Positions 45,230 to 56,332 of a stretch of 64,000 nucleotides of DNA are shown in pieces; the stretch's first letter is position 1; each line of letters opens with the position of its first letter. The DNA is from Buddleja alternifolia. Lineage: Eukaryota; Streptophyta; Magnoliopsida; Lamiales; Scrophulariaceae. The DNA is taken from contig CM033392.1 of the NCBI GenBank assembly GCA_019426215.1, positions 37,744,980-37,808,979 on the forward strand, written 5' to 3'. A program made the translations under genes and the position numbers. The notes under the pieces are model-generated. The model did no database searches and was not told where the DNA came from. It saw nothing but the letters and a program-made list of their open reading frames with translations.

Positions 45230-46774
45230 TGTTAGGTTTATGTCCTCAAATGCCATAAGAGGATTAGAGAAAGAAAGGACATTAGTAAATTGTAATTGTT
45301 TTCTTCTTTTAATAAAAGGAATTTTAGTTGTTTACTATTATATTGGCATTTATATATTGTAATCATCTATAAGTCCATGCACAAGAGTTAACTCTCTAAG
45401 GCACTAGAGGAGTTCAATATTTGTGTACTAAAATGATCTGCAAGTCAAGGATCCCCAATTGGGCATTGGAAATCATAAAGACTTGTATGATATGAGTTTT
45501 GACGAGAGTAGTGCCCGTCAATCACTAGGAAGTAGTGAAAAACTCATATCATAGGTGCACTGATGAAGATAGTGGCACTCAGACATGACTCGCATCAATT
45601 CTAACAAGAGGAATAGAGATGAATATTTACTTTTGATATTAGGTTTGTCATTAGAGTAGTTAGACTCAATTCACCCTTTGGTATGGTTAACCTTGAACTG
45701 CAACCTAATGGGCAAGTAGTAATCTTAACTGATATCCAAGATAGGATTCGTTCCTTCGAAAGTGAACGAGCAATTATCTTATGCATTTACAAGTAAGTTA
45801 GATCTTAAAGTCTTTAGACAATGCATTCGCTGATCTAGACTTGTTATAAATATAGCATAGAGTTGAGTTCATGAGTTTGACCTGAACCATGACTCTCACT
45901 TGATCGGGATAAGGAAATGAAGTGTTTGTATTCACATGGTATTTACAAAAGGAAAGGTAAAAATGATCCAATCATTTCTTCTTATTTGGGATACGACATG
46001 GATCGCTTGACTGGCTAGGTTCAACCCGCATTCAATGGAATCCCCCAATTGCCAACTATAGATGAACCTAAAGAGTCACGCTTAAAAAGGAAAGATCAAA
46101 AGAAAATGTGGTATATTTCTTGTGGTAATACTTTAAGTATTAGATACTTAAAATTAAGTAAATGGAATTTATTATTTGAAGAAATAAGTTAATTCATTTA
46201 TACTTTAATTACCCATCTATTATTTACTTAGATTAATTAATTGGATTGAATTAATTAATTAAATAAAGGATTGGACCAAGCTCAAATTGGAACACCAAGA
46301 GATGCACCATGACCGTGTGGGCAGCCTACTAGGAGTCCTACATGGGCTATTTTCAGCTCAAGGTTATAACTTAAGTGATATAAATATATCACATTAGTTA
46401 ATACCTAGGTCATAACATATGTTACACACTTAAGCCACAAGAAAGAAAAACTCTCCCTCTCTCCTCTCTCTAGCCTTTGGCCTCTCTACCAAGAGGAGAA
46501 GAATTTTTCCTGTTCGAGTTTTTTCGGCGAGACAATTTAGAGGCAGCACTTTTGGACGGCTGGGATTATCAACCAATTAGCCGGATCAGTTTGCGAAAGC
46601 ATTGAAGAATTTGAAATTCAGTGATTCTCCAACCACTTCGCTACAGCTGGTAAAGTGTTGATATCTCCATCATACATACGAGTTATAAAACCCCGTGACT
46701 GATCCTGTATTGGGAAAAATCCAAAAATTTTAATTACACCATTTCCGCTGCGTTTTAGTTTATTTTTCCCAATA
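45230..46774 (+). repeat. 3' LTR of element H (1545 bp)
   Basis: Colinear with the split 5' LTR, with deletions of about 80 bp near 45603 and of a shorter piece near 46210. It ends CCCAATA before the duplication ATTAT. Confidence 0.9.
46375..46392 (+). promoter_or_regulatory. TATA box centred in an inverted repeat (3' LTR H)
   Basis: GTGATATAAATATATCAC: perfect 8-bp arms around AA, one pair longer than in LTR C. Confidence 0.55.
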
Positions 46775-47634
46775 ATTATACCAGATGAAAAATGCTATTT
46801 TCACGTGTTGGTCTTATAGCAATATTTTATTAGTATCTTTTACAAAAATAGCTAAAAGGAAGGTTTTTACCAAACGTTCAAACTACAAGAAGATCATGTG
46901 AATGCCAAACGGTTAAATCTTAGGGGGTGTGAATGCAAATAATCCCATATGATCTCAATTGATCAGTAGCTTAGGTTGTGTTCAGATGCATTTTCATTTA
47001 ATTTTTCACTCGTCATTTTCTAAAATATGTTGGGAAATATTTTTTTTGGGTCAAAATGGTAGGTATGATTGGTTCTGTTTTCAAAATGGTTGAAATTAAT
47101 GATGTGTGGAATGATAGATTACTTAAAATTAATGATCATGAGAATAATATTGTATATAAAATGATAGATATTATTGTATTTATTAAATATATTTATACAG
47201 AAGAAAAGACAAAAATTGACCCTGAAAAGGTGCACTTAAAGTACTCAAAATGAGCTTTAAAATGTGCATAAGATTGTGGAGGTTCAGATTATGTGTTTTT
47301 TTTGCCATGGCACCACTATTATTTCTGAAAACACGTCTTTTTCAGATAGAGAGGTGAGAGAAAAAAAATGTGTGATTTAGTGAAATAAAATGTCATTATG
47401 GAAAAATGTGAAAGTGTAAAATGAAAATAGATATTTTCGATTGAAAATTATGTAGGCGGTGAATTTACGCCTAGAAATAAAAATAAAAATAAAAATAAAA
47501 ATGATAGAGTGAAAACACAATCAAACAAAGCCTCTTTCATTTAGACTAATTGCTCACTCAAATATTAAATCAAAGTCGGGTTGCGAACGAGGTGGAAAAC
47601 GTTAGAATATGATTGTAGGTGACATTACATATAG
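46775..47634. other. Intergenic DNA, possible decayed MITE
   Basis: GGTTGTGTTCAGATGCATTT near 46973 and the reverse complement GGCTTTGTTTGATTGTGTTT ending near 47533 could be diverged terminal repeats of a hAT-like MITE, but I cannot find a clear target duplication. An AAAAT microsatellite lies at about 47475-47502. A 65-codon open frame at 47056-47253 has no recognisable motif and probably no function. Confidence 0.3.
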
Positions 47635-47884
47635 AGGAAATTACACACAGACCCCCTCACTTATTATGTAATTACTGAAACCCCCCCTCATTTATTAAAA
47701 ATTACCAACATACCCCTTCATGTTTAGAATTTCTTATAATTACACCTCTATGTATTTAACAATTCTTACAAATTTACCGTTATAAACCTTATAAATAGAC
47801 CTCTTGAGGGGTGTGTTGGTAATTTTCATTGAGAGGGATTTTCGTAATTACACAATAAGTGGGGGGTTTGTTGTAATTTTCTTT
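47635..47884. mobile_element. MITE-like element with about 85-bp inverted repeats
   Basis: Left arm GAAATTACACACAGACCCCC..TTACCAACATACCCC, and right arm reading in reverse GAAAATTACAACAAACCCCC..TTACCAACACACCCC. The arms pair over most of their length and leave a short AT-rich centre. The target duplication is not clear. Confidence 0.65.
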
Positions 47885-48039
47885 TAAGTATACATAGTAT
47901 ATTTTTCGCTGTCTACCAACTTCAAGATTTTAACGAGGCAATTGGTTGACAGTACTCAAATTACCAACTCAAGAACCTCGTTATGTCATGTCATAATAGA
48001 ATTCATGTGCAAACATAATAATGATTTTGCTATATTCTG

Positions 48040-48499
48040 ATTCGGGATTCCTCAGGTGCAATTATTCATGCTGTTGGATTCAAAAGTTGGGCCCATGATG
48101 TGGTGGCTGCCGAAGCTTTAGCAATTGCTAAGGCCTTGTCTATTCTTGATAAAGCAGGTGTTCATCAAGTGCTTTTTTAAAGTGATTCTTTGGTTGCGGT
48201 TAATCTGATCCTCCATGATGATATTCCCCCTGATTGGACTGCTAAAGTTGATATTGAAGCAGCAAATTTTTTGTTATCTCGTTGGCCTATGTCGCATGTT
48301 TGTAATATTCCTAGGCTTAAAAACTCGGTTGCAGATTTGCTTACCAAATGGGCTTTTCATAGGGGTTGGAGTGGAATCATTCCTCATAATTGTATTCCTC
48401 TTGACATTTTTTGTGAAAAATCTTCGGTTCCACCTTTTGTAATTTTGGATTGTTTTGATTTTGAATGAATTACATTTTCTTAACAAAAAAAAAAAAAAA
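48040..48499 (+). pseudogene. LINE 3' end: RNase H-like domain and poly(A)
   Basis: The reading from 48040 gives IRDSSGAIIHAVGFKSWAHD, AAEALAIAKALSILDKAG, then a stop, SDSLVAVNLI, and ends at 48468. The Asp (RDSSG), Glu (AEAL) and Asp (SDS) positions match the RVT_3 type RNase H of plant LINEs. A 15-A tract (48485-48499) follows 17 bp after the stop. The upstream part (EN, RT) is absent, as in 5'-truncated LINE copies. Confidence 0.75.
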
Positions 48500-49724
48500 G
48501 AGTTGGCCACCTTTTATTGTTCATACGACCTTCCTTTTCACATAGACGTTGAGAAAAATGAGGGAAGGGTAAAGAAAAAACTATAATTACTGCATCAGAT
48601 ACATACCAGCCGTGACATGACAAAAAACCAGATATATTTTAACTGTGGGCGTGATTCATTTTCCGCAGCTGGTTTTAGAAACAAGGATTCTGAAGTTTCT
48701 AACATTTATATATAAGATAGATATGTGACCGTAATATTATCTTGTCTACCAAACTATCAAGGTCACTTTTTGAAAAACAGCTTATGGCTTATGGTTATCG
48801 TTTTTGCTTCTTAATCCTAGGCCCTAGCTTTGTAATTTAGCTTGTTTTGACCTTTGATGATTACGTCAAGATATAAGTGACAAATTAAACAAGTGATTAC
48901 AAGTATTAAATGTATTGGTTTATATATAAATCGGGAATAAAAAATTTCTCCTTTTCTAACCAGCCTTGAGTAAAATTTGACTTGGGTGCGTTTTGTTGAT
49001 ATTTTCTATAATTAATAAACATACACGACTTACGAAATTAAATTTAAATTTAATCACTCATTTTTTTTCTTTTAATACACTTCAAAGAGAAAAACAATAA
49101 ATCTCACAATTTTTCCTAAAATATCTAGGCAATGTTTGGTTTTGTATTGGGGTGTATTTTAGCAGGAATGAGTATTGGACTTTATACGTTTTGATGTGAA
49201 TGCATTTTGTTTTATTTTGAAAAGATAGTATTTTATTCCATTTTTGGGGAGCGCGTTCGGTTTAAGCATTGCGTTTTGAATGATATTTTGGTGGGATAAT
49301 TTTTGGTTTTATTTCCCGAGAAAACAAAAGTTACCAGTCATGTCCCACCGCCGAGCACCACTAACCATGCAATTGGCCACCATCGGTACCTCCAACGCCC
49401 CTGACCCACCCCAATCCACCTATGCTTGCTGCCCCACCGCCATGCACAACCTTCGTCCAAATCGTAGCCATCAACCCACCCCCAATGCCTCCATCATGTC
49501 GCTTGCACTACCATACCACTCCACAATACCACAACCCAAAACCAGCCAACCACAGACGCTGCCACCCCGTCTCCATCACTTGGGTCTTTTTTTATTTTTT
49601 CTGGTTCTTCAAAATTTGTTTGATATCTTTTTTCAAATTTCTGAACATTTTTTCCTGATTTCTTGCTTTTTTTCTCTAATTTTTTCTGGATTTTCCAGAG
49701 TTTTTCTGAATTTCATATTACTCA
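48500..49724. other. Intergenic, no gene recognised
   Basis: AT-rich DNA to about 49320, then a C-rich stretch (49340-49580) without a convincing coding frame. I see no RNA gene or element end. Confidence 0.4.
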
Positions 49725-50341
49725 CATGCGTGGTGCAGCCGAGCATACAGTTCAAGCTAGCATCAAAGCGTTTACAGAAATTGCGGATGCCAATGCTGCT
49801 GCAATCCTGGATCTCAACGAACATTTCACCAAACGTTGTGACGATCTTGCTGGAACTCTGTCTCAGATTGCTAATCAGATGGGATTACTCACAGAGTATA
49901 TTATGAAGTCTGATGGCAATAAGGGGGAAAAGAAAGAAAGCACCATAGTTCAAGTGTGCCTTCATCTTCATCTAAACGCCAAGAACTTGAACCAAACCAA
50001 AGTCGGATCCTTCCTTCTCCTCCTCTTTTTAACCAGAGAATTCAAATACCCATCTTTGGTTGCTGCTATTGGAGAGCCTAGCAATGTCTTTGGGGTTTCC
50101 TCCAATTCGGCAAAGGCCTGAAATGCTTGTTCCTTCTCAAGCATACTTAGAGCAATTTGATGTTCCTATTGAACGCGCTCCTCTTCCTAAATCATCTGAT
50201 CCAGAAAAATTTTATAAGGAGAAGAAGATGTCGATGTTCAATCAAGCGTACAAAATATGCTTAAGGCACATAGGCATTGAACCAAGTGAATGGGATATAT
50301 ATAAATATATAAGTCAAAATAAGTTAAAAGAGATTTTATAA
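49725..50341 (+). pseudogene. Coding-like remnant, unknown family
   Basis: Two frames look protein-like. 49725-49950 reads HMRGAAEHTVQASIKAFTEI, ADANAAAILDLNEHFTKRCD and DLAGTLSQIANQMGLLTEYI, probably helical. 50102-50341 reads FPPIRQRPEMLVPSQAYLEQ and FDVPIERAPLPKSSDPEKFY. Ser/Lys-rich sequence and a frame change lie between. A helical N-terminus before a linker is seen in retrotransposon gag proteins, but I cannot assign it. SIRE-like DNA starts shortly after. Confidence 0.3.
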
Positions 50342-50361
50342 TCTGATAGGAGTACTCGACA

Positions 50362-51336
50362 TGTTATGGAGACGGGGAGTACTTTGTAACTCAAGATATG
50401 CCTAAGAGGGGGGTGAATTAGGGAATTAAAAATTGTGCTAGAATGCACGGCGAAATTATAAAGTACCAAAAGGTATAACTTAAAAATACTTAAATAAAAT
50501 ACCAATTGCAATTCCAGAAACGGAATCCAGAAGGAAGTTACAAAAGATGAAAGAATAAAATTAAGTGCTAAATCAAGGAGGTGAATTCAGTCAGTAAAAA
50601 CGTAAAAGACAAGACACACTAATTACAACAAAGTGAGTGTCACTCTACTACACCCTTGGGACAAACAGGCGGAACCAGATGGTAAATTCGCAAACAACAA
50701 CTCCAAAAGGGAAATATGAGAGACTCGACTCGAACACTTCACTTGACCACTCGTGTTTGTCACTCCAAATTTCAAGCACTAACTGGTACCACTCCTTCAA
50801 CACTGGAACTTAGCAGAGATAGTACCTATGAACAAGAATAAATTGTTATCAATAACATGTTGTATAAGGCTTGTAGAATTCGTGAATTGGCCAGAGAATG
50901 AGTAAAGTATATATATAATGAACCATAGAGCATGATAAAGGAAAGATAATAAAGGACAACAACTCTTTCCATATATAGCAAACGATTACTTACCAAAGAT
51001 GAGAAAGGAAAATAAAACAAACTTAATTGATTGAGTAGAATCTATAAATAAAGAAGGAGGATAAAAAGCATTCTTTCCAAAATGGTTACTTACCTTTTGG
51101 CTAAAGATTCATTATGAAAGATAAGCATAAAGGCTGTCATCAGAAGATGTATTTTACCAAAACAAGGAGCTAGTAAATAAAGTATGATTATATGTAAACA
51201 CTTCTCTTTTATTGAATTTGATTTAGAGAGATCTTATTTTTGAATCTGCACAAGGAAACTACCAACAATTAATATTTAATTAAAGAGACTTGTCATCGTC
51301 AAAATCAAAAGGAATTATAGACCAAAAAGGTTAACA
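50362..51336 (-). repeat. 3' LTR of the SIRE-like element (left limit uncertain)
   Basis: The right limit TTAACA (51331-51336) adjoins the PPT (minus-strand AAAAAGGGGGAGAT, 51337-51350). The left limit at TGTTATGG (50362) is inferred. ATGCCTAAGAGGGGGGTGAA near 50398-50418 is typical of SIRE LTR ends. Confidence 0.5.
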
Positions 51337-51569
51337 ATCTCCCCCTTTTTGATGATGACAAGGAATGAGTTACTATTGTGCAAAGAGACCAGAGGATTTG
51401 AAAAGATCATACCAGACACTCCCCATGAATATGTGATTCCTCCTCCTGTCTATATAATAAGTGTCAGGAAGCAGATATCATAGATCACAAAGCATTGAAA
51501 AGATATTGTTTCTCTCCCACTTCATCATCAAAATGCAGTTAGATTTTAAAGGACCATGCATGCACATAC

Positions 51570-53115
51570 TCAATAATACCAAGTGTTAGATTTTAAGTCC
51601 GAGAATTTCCCAAGGTCAATAGCTTTAGTAAATATGTCACCTAATTGTAAATCAGTGCTAATAAATATAGTAGTAACAACAATTTTAAGAACATGATCAC
51701 AGATGAAATGATTTTTTAACCCTACAACCAACATTATCAGCATCGGAATATCCAAGGAGATCAATATTAATAGATGCTGGATACTAGAGACTAAAATTTA
51801 TAGTGAATTTAAAATATCTAAGAATGAATTTAAGAGCAAATAAATGGAATTCTTTAAGGTCTGGTTGAAAACGAGCACAAAGGCATGTAGTAAAGAGAAT
51901 ATCCAGATGACATGCAGTTAAGTAAAGAAGACTACCAATCATACCTCGAAAGAGTTTTTCATCAACAGATTTACCTGTTTCATCTTTAACAAGTTTGGTG
52001 GGTGTGCGCATGGGAGTAGAGATAGGTTTACACTCATCCATCCAAAACTTCCAAAGGAGTTCCTTGGTATAATTCTTTTGAGATATAAAGGTTCCATCCT
52101 TGGTCTGTTTTACGTGTAATCCGAGAAAGAAGTTCAATTCTCCCATATAAATCATCGAATTCTTGTTGCATATCTTTGGAAAAGGTCTCACACAAACTAT
52201 TTGCATAGAAAATAAGGTCATTCACATATATCTGAACAAGAATAGGCTCATGCTTGTGGTACTTGATAAAAAAGGTGGTATCAGTGCTGCCCGTTGTAAA
52301 GCCTTTACGAAATTTTCTCAATTTTTCATATTGAATCTAGATGTCCGCTTCAAGCCACAAAAAGCTTTATAAAGTTTTAAAACGTTGTTTTGAAAAGTGT
52401 TATCAATGAATCCCGGAGGTTGTTCCACATAAACCCTCTCATTTATAAAACCATTTAAAAACACATTTTTAATATCCATCTGAAATATGATAAACATTTT
52501 GGAAGTAGCAAAGACATGTAACATAAGTAAGGATTTGAGCCTAGAAATAGGTGCATATGTCTCTTCATAGTCTACACCTTATTATTGACTGTAGCATTTA
52601 GCTACCCATCGAGCCTTGTTACGAGTGACTTTACCATTTTCAATAAGTTTGTTCTTGAAAACCCATTTGGTGCCAAAAACTGGATGATTTGTAGGTTTGT
52701 TGACTAGGTTCTAAACTTGATTCCTGTCAAACTAAGCAACTTTCTCTTCCATGTCTTTTACCCATGATTCTTCATTAAGAGCCTCTTAAACATTGCTAGG
52801 TCAGCATGGGAGAGGAAATCATAACTTCCAACATCTTTCTTTAAGATGGATCTAGTGGTGATACCAGCTGATGGATTTTCCATAATAACAATGGTGGGAT
52901 GATTGAACCAATGCTTAAATTTTTTCTCCTTAGGGGTAGAAGAACTATTTGTGTCTGAAGAATTTAATTCTGGTTCATCAAAACTATAACTTCTTCCGGT
53001 ATCAAGATTCTCATCTGGAAGATCCAAATTCTTTTGCTTAGGTTGTACTTGAGTGTTGTTTGATGATTCTGGAATACCTGCAGGTTCTGAGCTCAAGGTA
53101 TCTTTAGCTAAAAGA
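51570..53115 (-). pseudogene. SIRE-like reverse transcriptase and RNase H
   Basis: Pieces in order: LSSEPAGIPES, NPSAGITTRSILKKDVGSYD and FLSHADLAMFKRLLMKNHG (connection region, 53115-52758); IIFQMDIKNVFLNGFINERV then YVEQPPGFIDNT and LYKAFCGLKRTSR (52524-52318); TTFFIKYH, VQIYVNDLIFYANSL, where YVDD is now YVND; then ELNFFLGLHVKQTKDGTFIS, KPISTPMRTPTKLVKDETGK and GSLLYLTACHLDILFT (to 51784); last ISTDLQLGDIFTKAID (51570). Stops and frameshifts are frequent. Confidence 0.85.
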
Positions 53116-53122
53116 GGGTTTG

Positions 53123-54401
53123 TGATAGGGTTGAGAATTACGTGTTTTTTAGTCCTTTATTTGTTTGATTTTCATATAATTAAGTATGATTTTATACCAC
53201 ATATGCGTGTAATCAATCTAGTTTGAGTATCCATGTGTAAATCATGACCTTTGAGACAAGAGGATGAAAGAAACAGTAAGAGATGAAATTTCAGAGCAGA
53301 AAAGTAGAAAGCCGTTGATGACTAATGTGCGGACGTGAGGAACGTGACGTTCGAACGTGAAGATGGTCTACGCACGAACGTGAAGGAGTGTAAAGTACGG
53401 ACGCCAACTGCATAACGTTCGAACGTAGGTGTCGGCAGAACAGTTTTGGAAATTTCCAACTCTAGACCTACACGAACTCTTCTCAAATCATGCCTATAAA
53501 TATAAACTGATGCAGTAGGGTTAAGGGAGCGGATTTGGAGAGTCTTTTCCAGCAGTCTTCATAAAAAAAGAGTTTTTATTCTGTGTAATTCTCCATAGCA
53601 AGTAGAGGAAGAATAAAGGAAGAAGAAGAAGATTATCTACACAGTCATAGGGAGTTTACTTTTTACTTTCATGAATTCTTTAGTTAGTTTTTATATTATG
53701 AGTAGCACAATTTGTAGACTAAGGCCATGCTTAGGCCAATTATGATTTTTGAGTTATAAAAAAGTATTTCTCGTATGAATGATTTATATTTCTTTGTGTT
53801 TTAATCTTATGCTTGATGTTCATGTGTTTGGCCAACATATGTAAAATTTGATGCTTAATTTATCTGTTCGGGGTAAAGTAAATTAAGATGTAAAAAGGAT
53901 TAATAACATCTTCTAAGTCAGTTGATGTTAGGGATAGCTACATACTCCAGATGCTGTTAGCCGGATTTATTTGGAAGATTCTAAATTAATAAGGGGAAAA
54001 TTCTAGTTTTTAATGCATACAAGAGAGATTGCTACACCCAATCTAGTATAGGTTATCATGAGCGAGGGATCCGTGTGATAATAATCTTAATGAATTTTTC
54101 ACGTTAGCAATATTTATCTGAAATACAAGAATACTTATATAACGAGATTTGGTTAATTTGTGTCAACACATGTGTCTTACTTACTTTTTCTCTTTTGGTT
54201 TTCGCATATCTTTAATTATTGTTTTAATTGATATTTTATGATTTATTTTCCTTTAAGTTTATAATTGCTTGATTTAAATTACTGTTTTTGCTATAACACA
54301 AATCCCTTTGGGTTTGACATTCTGGACTTAATTGTCCACTCTATTACTACACAAAATTAGTCCTCTTACTGTTAAATACACGACTGGATTATCATGCATC
54401 A
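53123..54401 (+). repeat. 5' LTR of the Athila-like element (about 1279 bp)
   Basis: It starts TGATAGGGTTGAGAATTACG, similar to the minus-strand start of solo LTR M, and probably ends GCATCA before the PBS. A likely TATA box CTATAAATATAAA is near 53497-53509, downstream of a cluster of CGAACGT motifs. Both limits are inferred from similarity and the TG/CA rule. Confidence 0.55.
53347..53426 (+). promoter_or_regulatory. Pair of 12-bp palindromes ACGTTCGAACGT in the LTR
   Basis: ACGTTCGAACGT occurs at 53347-53358 and 53415-53426, 68 bp apart, about 70-150 bp before the TATA box. Related half sites (GCACGAACGTGA, GGACGTGAGGAACGTGA) lie around them. Confidence 0.5.
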
Positions 54402-54407
54402 AGTTTT

Positions 54408-54425
54408 TGGCGCTGTTGTAAGGGA
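54408..54425 (+). other. Primer binding site of the Athila-like element
   Basis: TGGCGCTGTTGTAAGGGA resembles the TGGCGCCGTTGCCGGGGA site common in plant Athila/Tat elements, with several changes. Confidence 0.55.
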
Positions 54426-54610
54426 TTTATCTGTTTTAGGATAACTATTTTAATTCTAGCTTTTCTTGTTTTTAGTTTAAATTCTGTCTTTAGTTTACTT
54501 TTTCGTTTGATATCTTTTTCAGGCTTATGACCCGATCTCGTGATGGAGAGCTTGAGGAATTTGATCCAGAAATCAAACGAACAATCTGAGCAAACCTAAG
54601 GAATTAAGCC

Positions 54611-55735
54611 ATGGCAGCTAATTTTTCAGATATGAACCTTCCGGAGAATCGTGAATGGCTCCAAAATATTCTACAAGCAATGCAGCCGGCAGCACTGGCT
54701 CAATTACCATCAATCCGTGGTAGTCAACCACCTAGAATACACACTTTACTTGGTCCTGTTGTCATACCATCTTTTCACTCACCGAATTTTCACATCGCAG
54801 CACATCTTTTTAGTATGGCACAAAACGACCCTTTTTATGGAGAAAACAGTGAGTCACCACATGATCACTTGGAAAACTTTGAAACATTTTGTTAAACATG
54901 CAATCTAATCCCAGAGACCTAGATACTATCCTACTTAGGTTATTTCACTTTACACTCAAAGATAAAGCAACTTCTTGGTATAAGGCCTTACCCTCACAAT
55001 CAATTACCACTTGGGGAGAGCTCGTTGAAGAATTTTTAAACAATTTTTTCCCACCTTCAAGAATAAATGAGCTCCGTAGTAATATTAAACGGTTTAGGCA
55101 AAGAAAGAATGAGTTGTTAGCAAACGGTTGGGATAGGTACAAAGGAATGATTAGGAAGTGTCTCGACTATAATTTTACTCAAGACGAATTAGTACAACAC
55201 TTTTATAATGGAGTAAGGTTTAGGATTAGACACTGACTCAATGTTGGAGCCGGGGGCAACTTGTTGGGTCTCAATGATAACTATGTCCGGGAGAAAATAG
55301 AGTAATTAGCTCGAGAGGATGAGCTATACCCCGAGGAGGAAGATGAGATCACACCTCCACCAAAGAAGATAGTGGCAGTTAAAGAGGTTGAAGAAGGAGT
55401 TGAGCCAGAGGCCACGACAGAGGTCAACTATGTAAATCAGCACATACCTTAAGTTATCTTTGGAGGAGCTGAGAATTTCCCTCGAAAGCCAAAGAATCCA
55501 CCATATGGAAATCCTGGAGCATACCATGCACATTGACCACCATTTCAGTCAAACAACACCCAACGACAAGTGCATTTTCAGCAACAAGGCCAAGGAAGAG
55601 CCATGGACATTGATGATAGGCTCGATGCACACATTCGCAAATCGGATTAGTCTTTTAAAGAACTCCACTTTATGCTAAAAGATGTCGTTACGGGAATGAA
55701 AAAGATGCAACAATATACAGTGTCATGGGCATGAA
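54611..55735 (+). pseudogene. Athila-like gag
   Basis: From the ATG at 54611: MAANFSDMNLPENREWLQ, an N-terminal arm, GPVVIPSFHSPNFHIAAHLF, HDHLENFETFC and a stop at 54893, then the retrotransposon gag domain: LRLFHFTLKDKATSWYKALP, ITTWGELVEEFLNNFFPPSR and WDRYKGMIRKCLDYNFTQDE with FYNGV. Later frames (FPRKPKNPPYGNPGAYH, then MDIDDRLDAHIRKSD) carry four more stops. This is the capsid region typical of plant Ty3/Gypsy elements. Confidence 0.85.
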
Positions 55736-55934
55736 AGCGTGCAGTTATTTAATCTCCACAACGAAACAAGAAAAACTGAAGCTTAATAAAGAAATAAGAA
55801 AAAGTTAAGCAACTAATTAAGATTCATAAAGAAACAAGAAAAGGTAACTAATCCATTAATCTTCATAAAGACACAAGAAGTATCAAACATGTAAACCATA
55901 TAGACTGATCCAATAAACTTGTTGGAATACATAC
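55736..55934 (-). other. Intron sequence next to the RETICULATA-related exon
   Basis: It follows the GT donor at 55933-55934 on the minus strand. It contains three or four degenerate repeats of TAAAGAAACAAGAAAA type. The next exon is not found before the Athila-like fragment. Confidence 0.5.
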
Positions 55935-56286
55935 CTAAGGGCTGTGCTAAGGAACAGACCTACTCCAATAACATCAAAATAGCTGGTGACTCCTCTATCA
56001 AATCCACACAAGAGATGATACCGCAAATTCGCATAAAGGCCAAGGAAAGCTCCATAACCCAATGCATTGGTGCTCACAGATGGAGTGGTCACAGATAACC
56101 TATGGAACCAACAGATGCAACAAATAGGTGAGTGTCATAAATTAGATTGGAATATATTAGAGTTTAATTATTTAGACACCAAAAATATTCTACCTTCCTT
56201 CCTTCTTACTGGCAGCAAAATAAAGCACCCTGTGCAGCTCCTGCGGTAAAGCTCACCATGCACAACTCTGCAGCTTTGTAAAAGAA
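55935..56286 (-). pseudogene. RETICULATA-related (DUF3411) gene fragment, two exons
   Basis: Upstream exon (about 56275-56210): KAAELCMVSFTAGAAQGALF then CC, donor CCA|GTAAGA. The intron of 110 bp ends CCATAG at 56100. Second exon 56099-55935 (165 bp): LSVTTPSVSTNALGYGAFLG, LYANLRYHLLCGFDRGVTSY and FDVIGVGLFLSTALR, donor |GTATGT. The phases agree across the intron. The NA-GYG-F-G-YANLRY-L-CG-DR pattern fits the RETICULATA-related family of plastid membrane proteins involved in leaf mesophyll development. Both exons lack stops. Other exons are missing: the Athila-like fragment lies on one side and element L on the other, about 45 bp from the upstream exon. The family call is from memory of the motif. 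Confidence 0.55.
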
Positions 56287-56332
56287 TGATTAAAGTCTCT
56301 TTTGCAAGTTAAATTCTCTCATTGGATAGCTT

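Larger units (their letters stand above)
23118..46774 (+). mobile_element. Copia element H, complete but carrying nested insertions
   Basis: It starts TGTTAGATTTATG after ATTGT (23113-23117) and ends CCCAATA (CCCAACA mutated) before ATTAT (46775-46779), a target duplication with one mismatch. Its own parts are 5' LTR 23118-24661 plus 35695-35806, PBS, leader, gag, protease, integrase, RT, RNase H, PPT and 3' LTR 45230-46774. Guests are G (24662-35689), solo LTR J with K inside (39256-42485) and a MITE (42546-42941). Without guests and their duplications it is about 8.98 kb. Confidence 0.9.
50362..53122 (-). mobile_element. SIRE-like Copia fragment (3' half)
   Basis: Minus-strand order: connection region, RT, RNase H, 3' non-coding sequence with TCATCATCAAAAAGGGGGAG, then the LTR. 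The 5' half (LTR, gag, protease, integrase) is missing; the Athila-like LTR begins at 53123. Motif wording (VEQPPGF, STPMRTPTKL, SVDEKLFRGMIGSLLYLTA) is that of the SIRE lineage. Confidence 0.8.
53123..55735 (+). mobile_element. Athila-like Ty3/Gypsy fragment (5' end)
   Basis: LTR, PBS and gag on the plus strand, truncated at about 55735, where intron sequence of the RETICULATA-related gene begins. The gag motifs and the TTTTTGGCGC type PBS fit the Athila/Tat branch. No protease or RT is present. Confidence 0.75.

Noticed and set aside
47056..47253. 65-codon plus-strand frame
   Set aside because: Low-complexity AT-rich coding by chance with no homologous motif.
46973..47533. hAT MITE call
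   Set aside because: The terminal sequences are only loosely inverted and no 8-bp duplication was found; kept as a low-confidence note only.
56067..56249. 60-codon plus-strand frame
   Set aside because: It is antisense to the RETICULATA-related exons and their intron.
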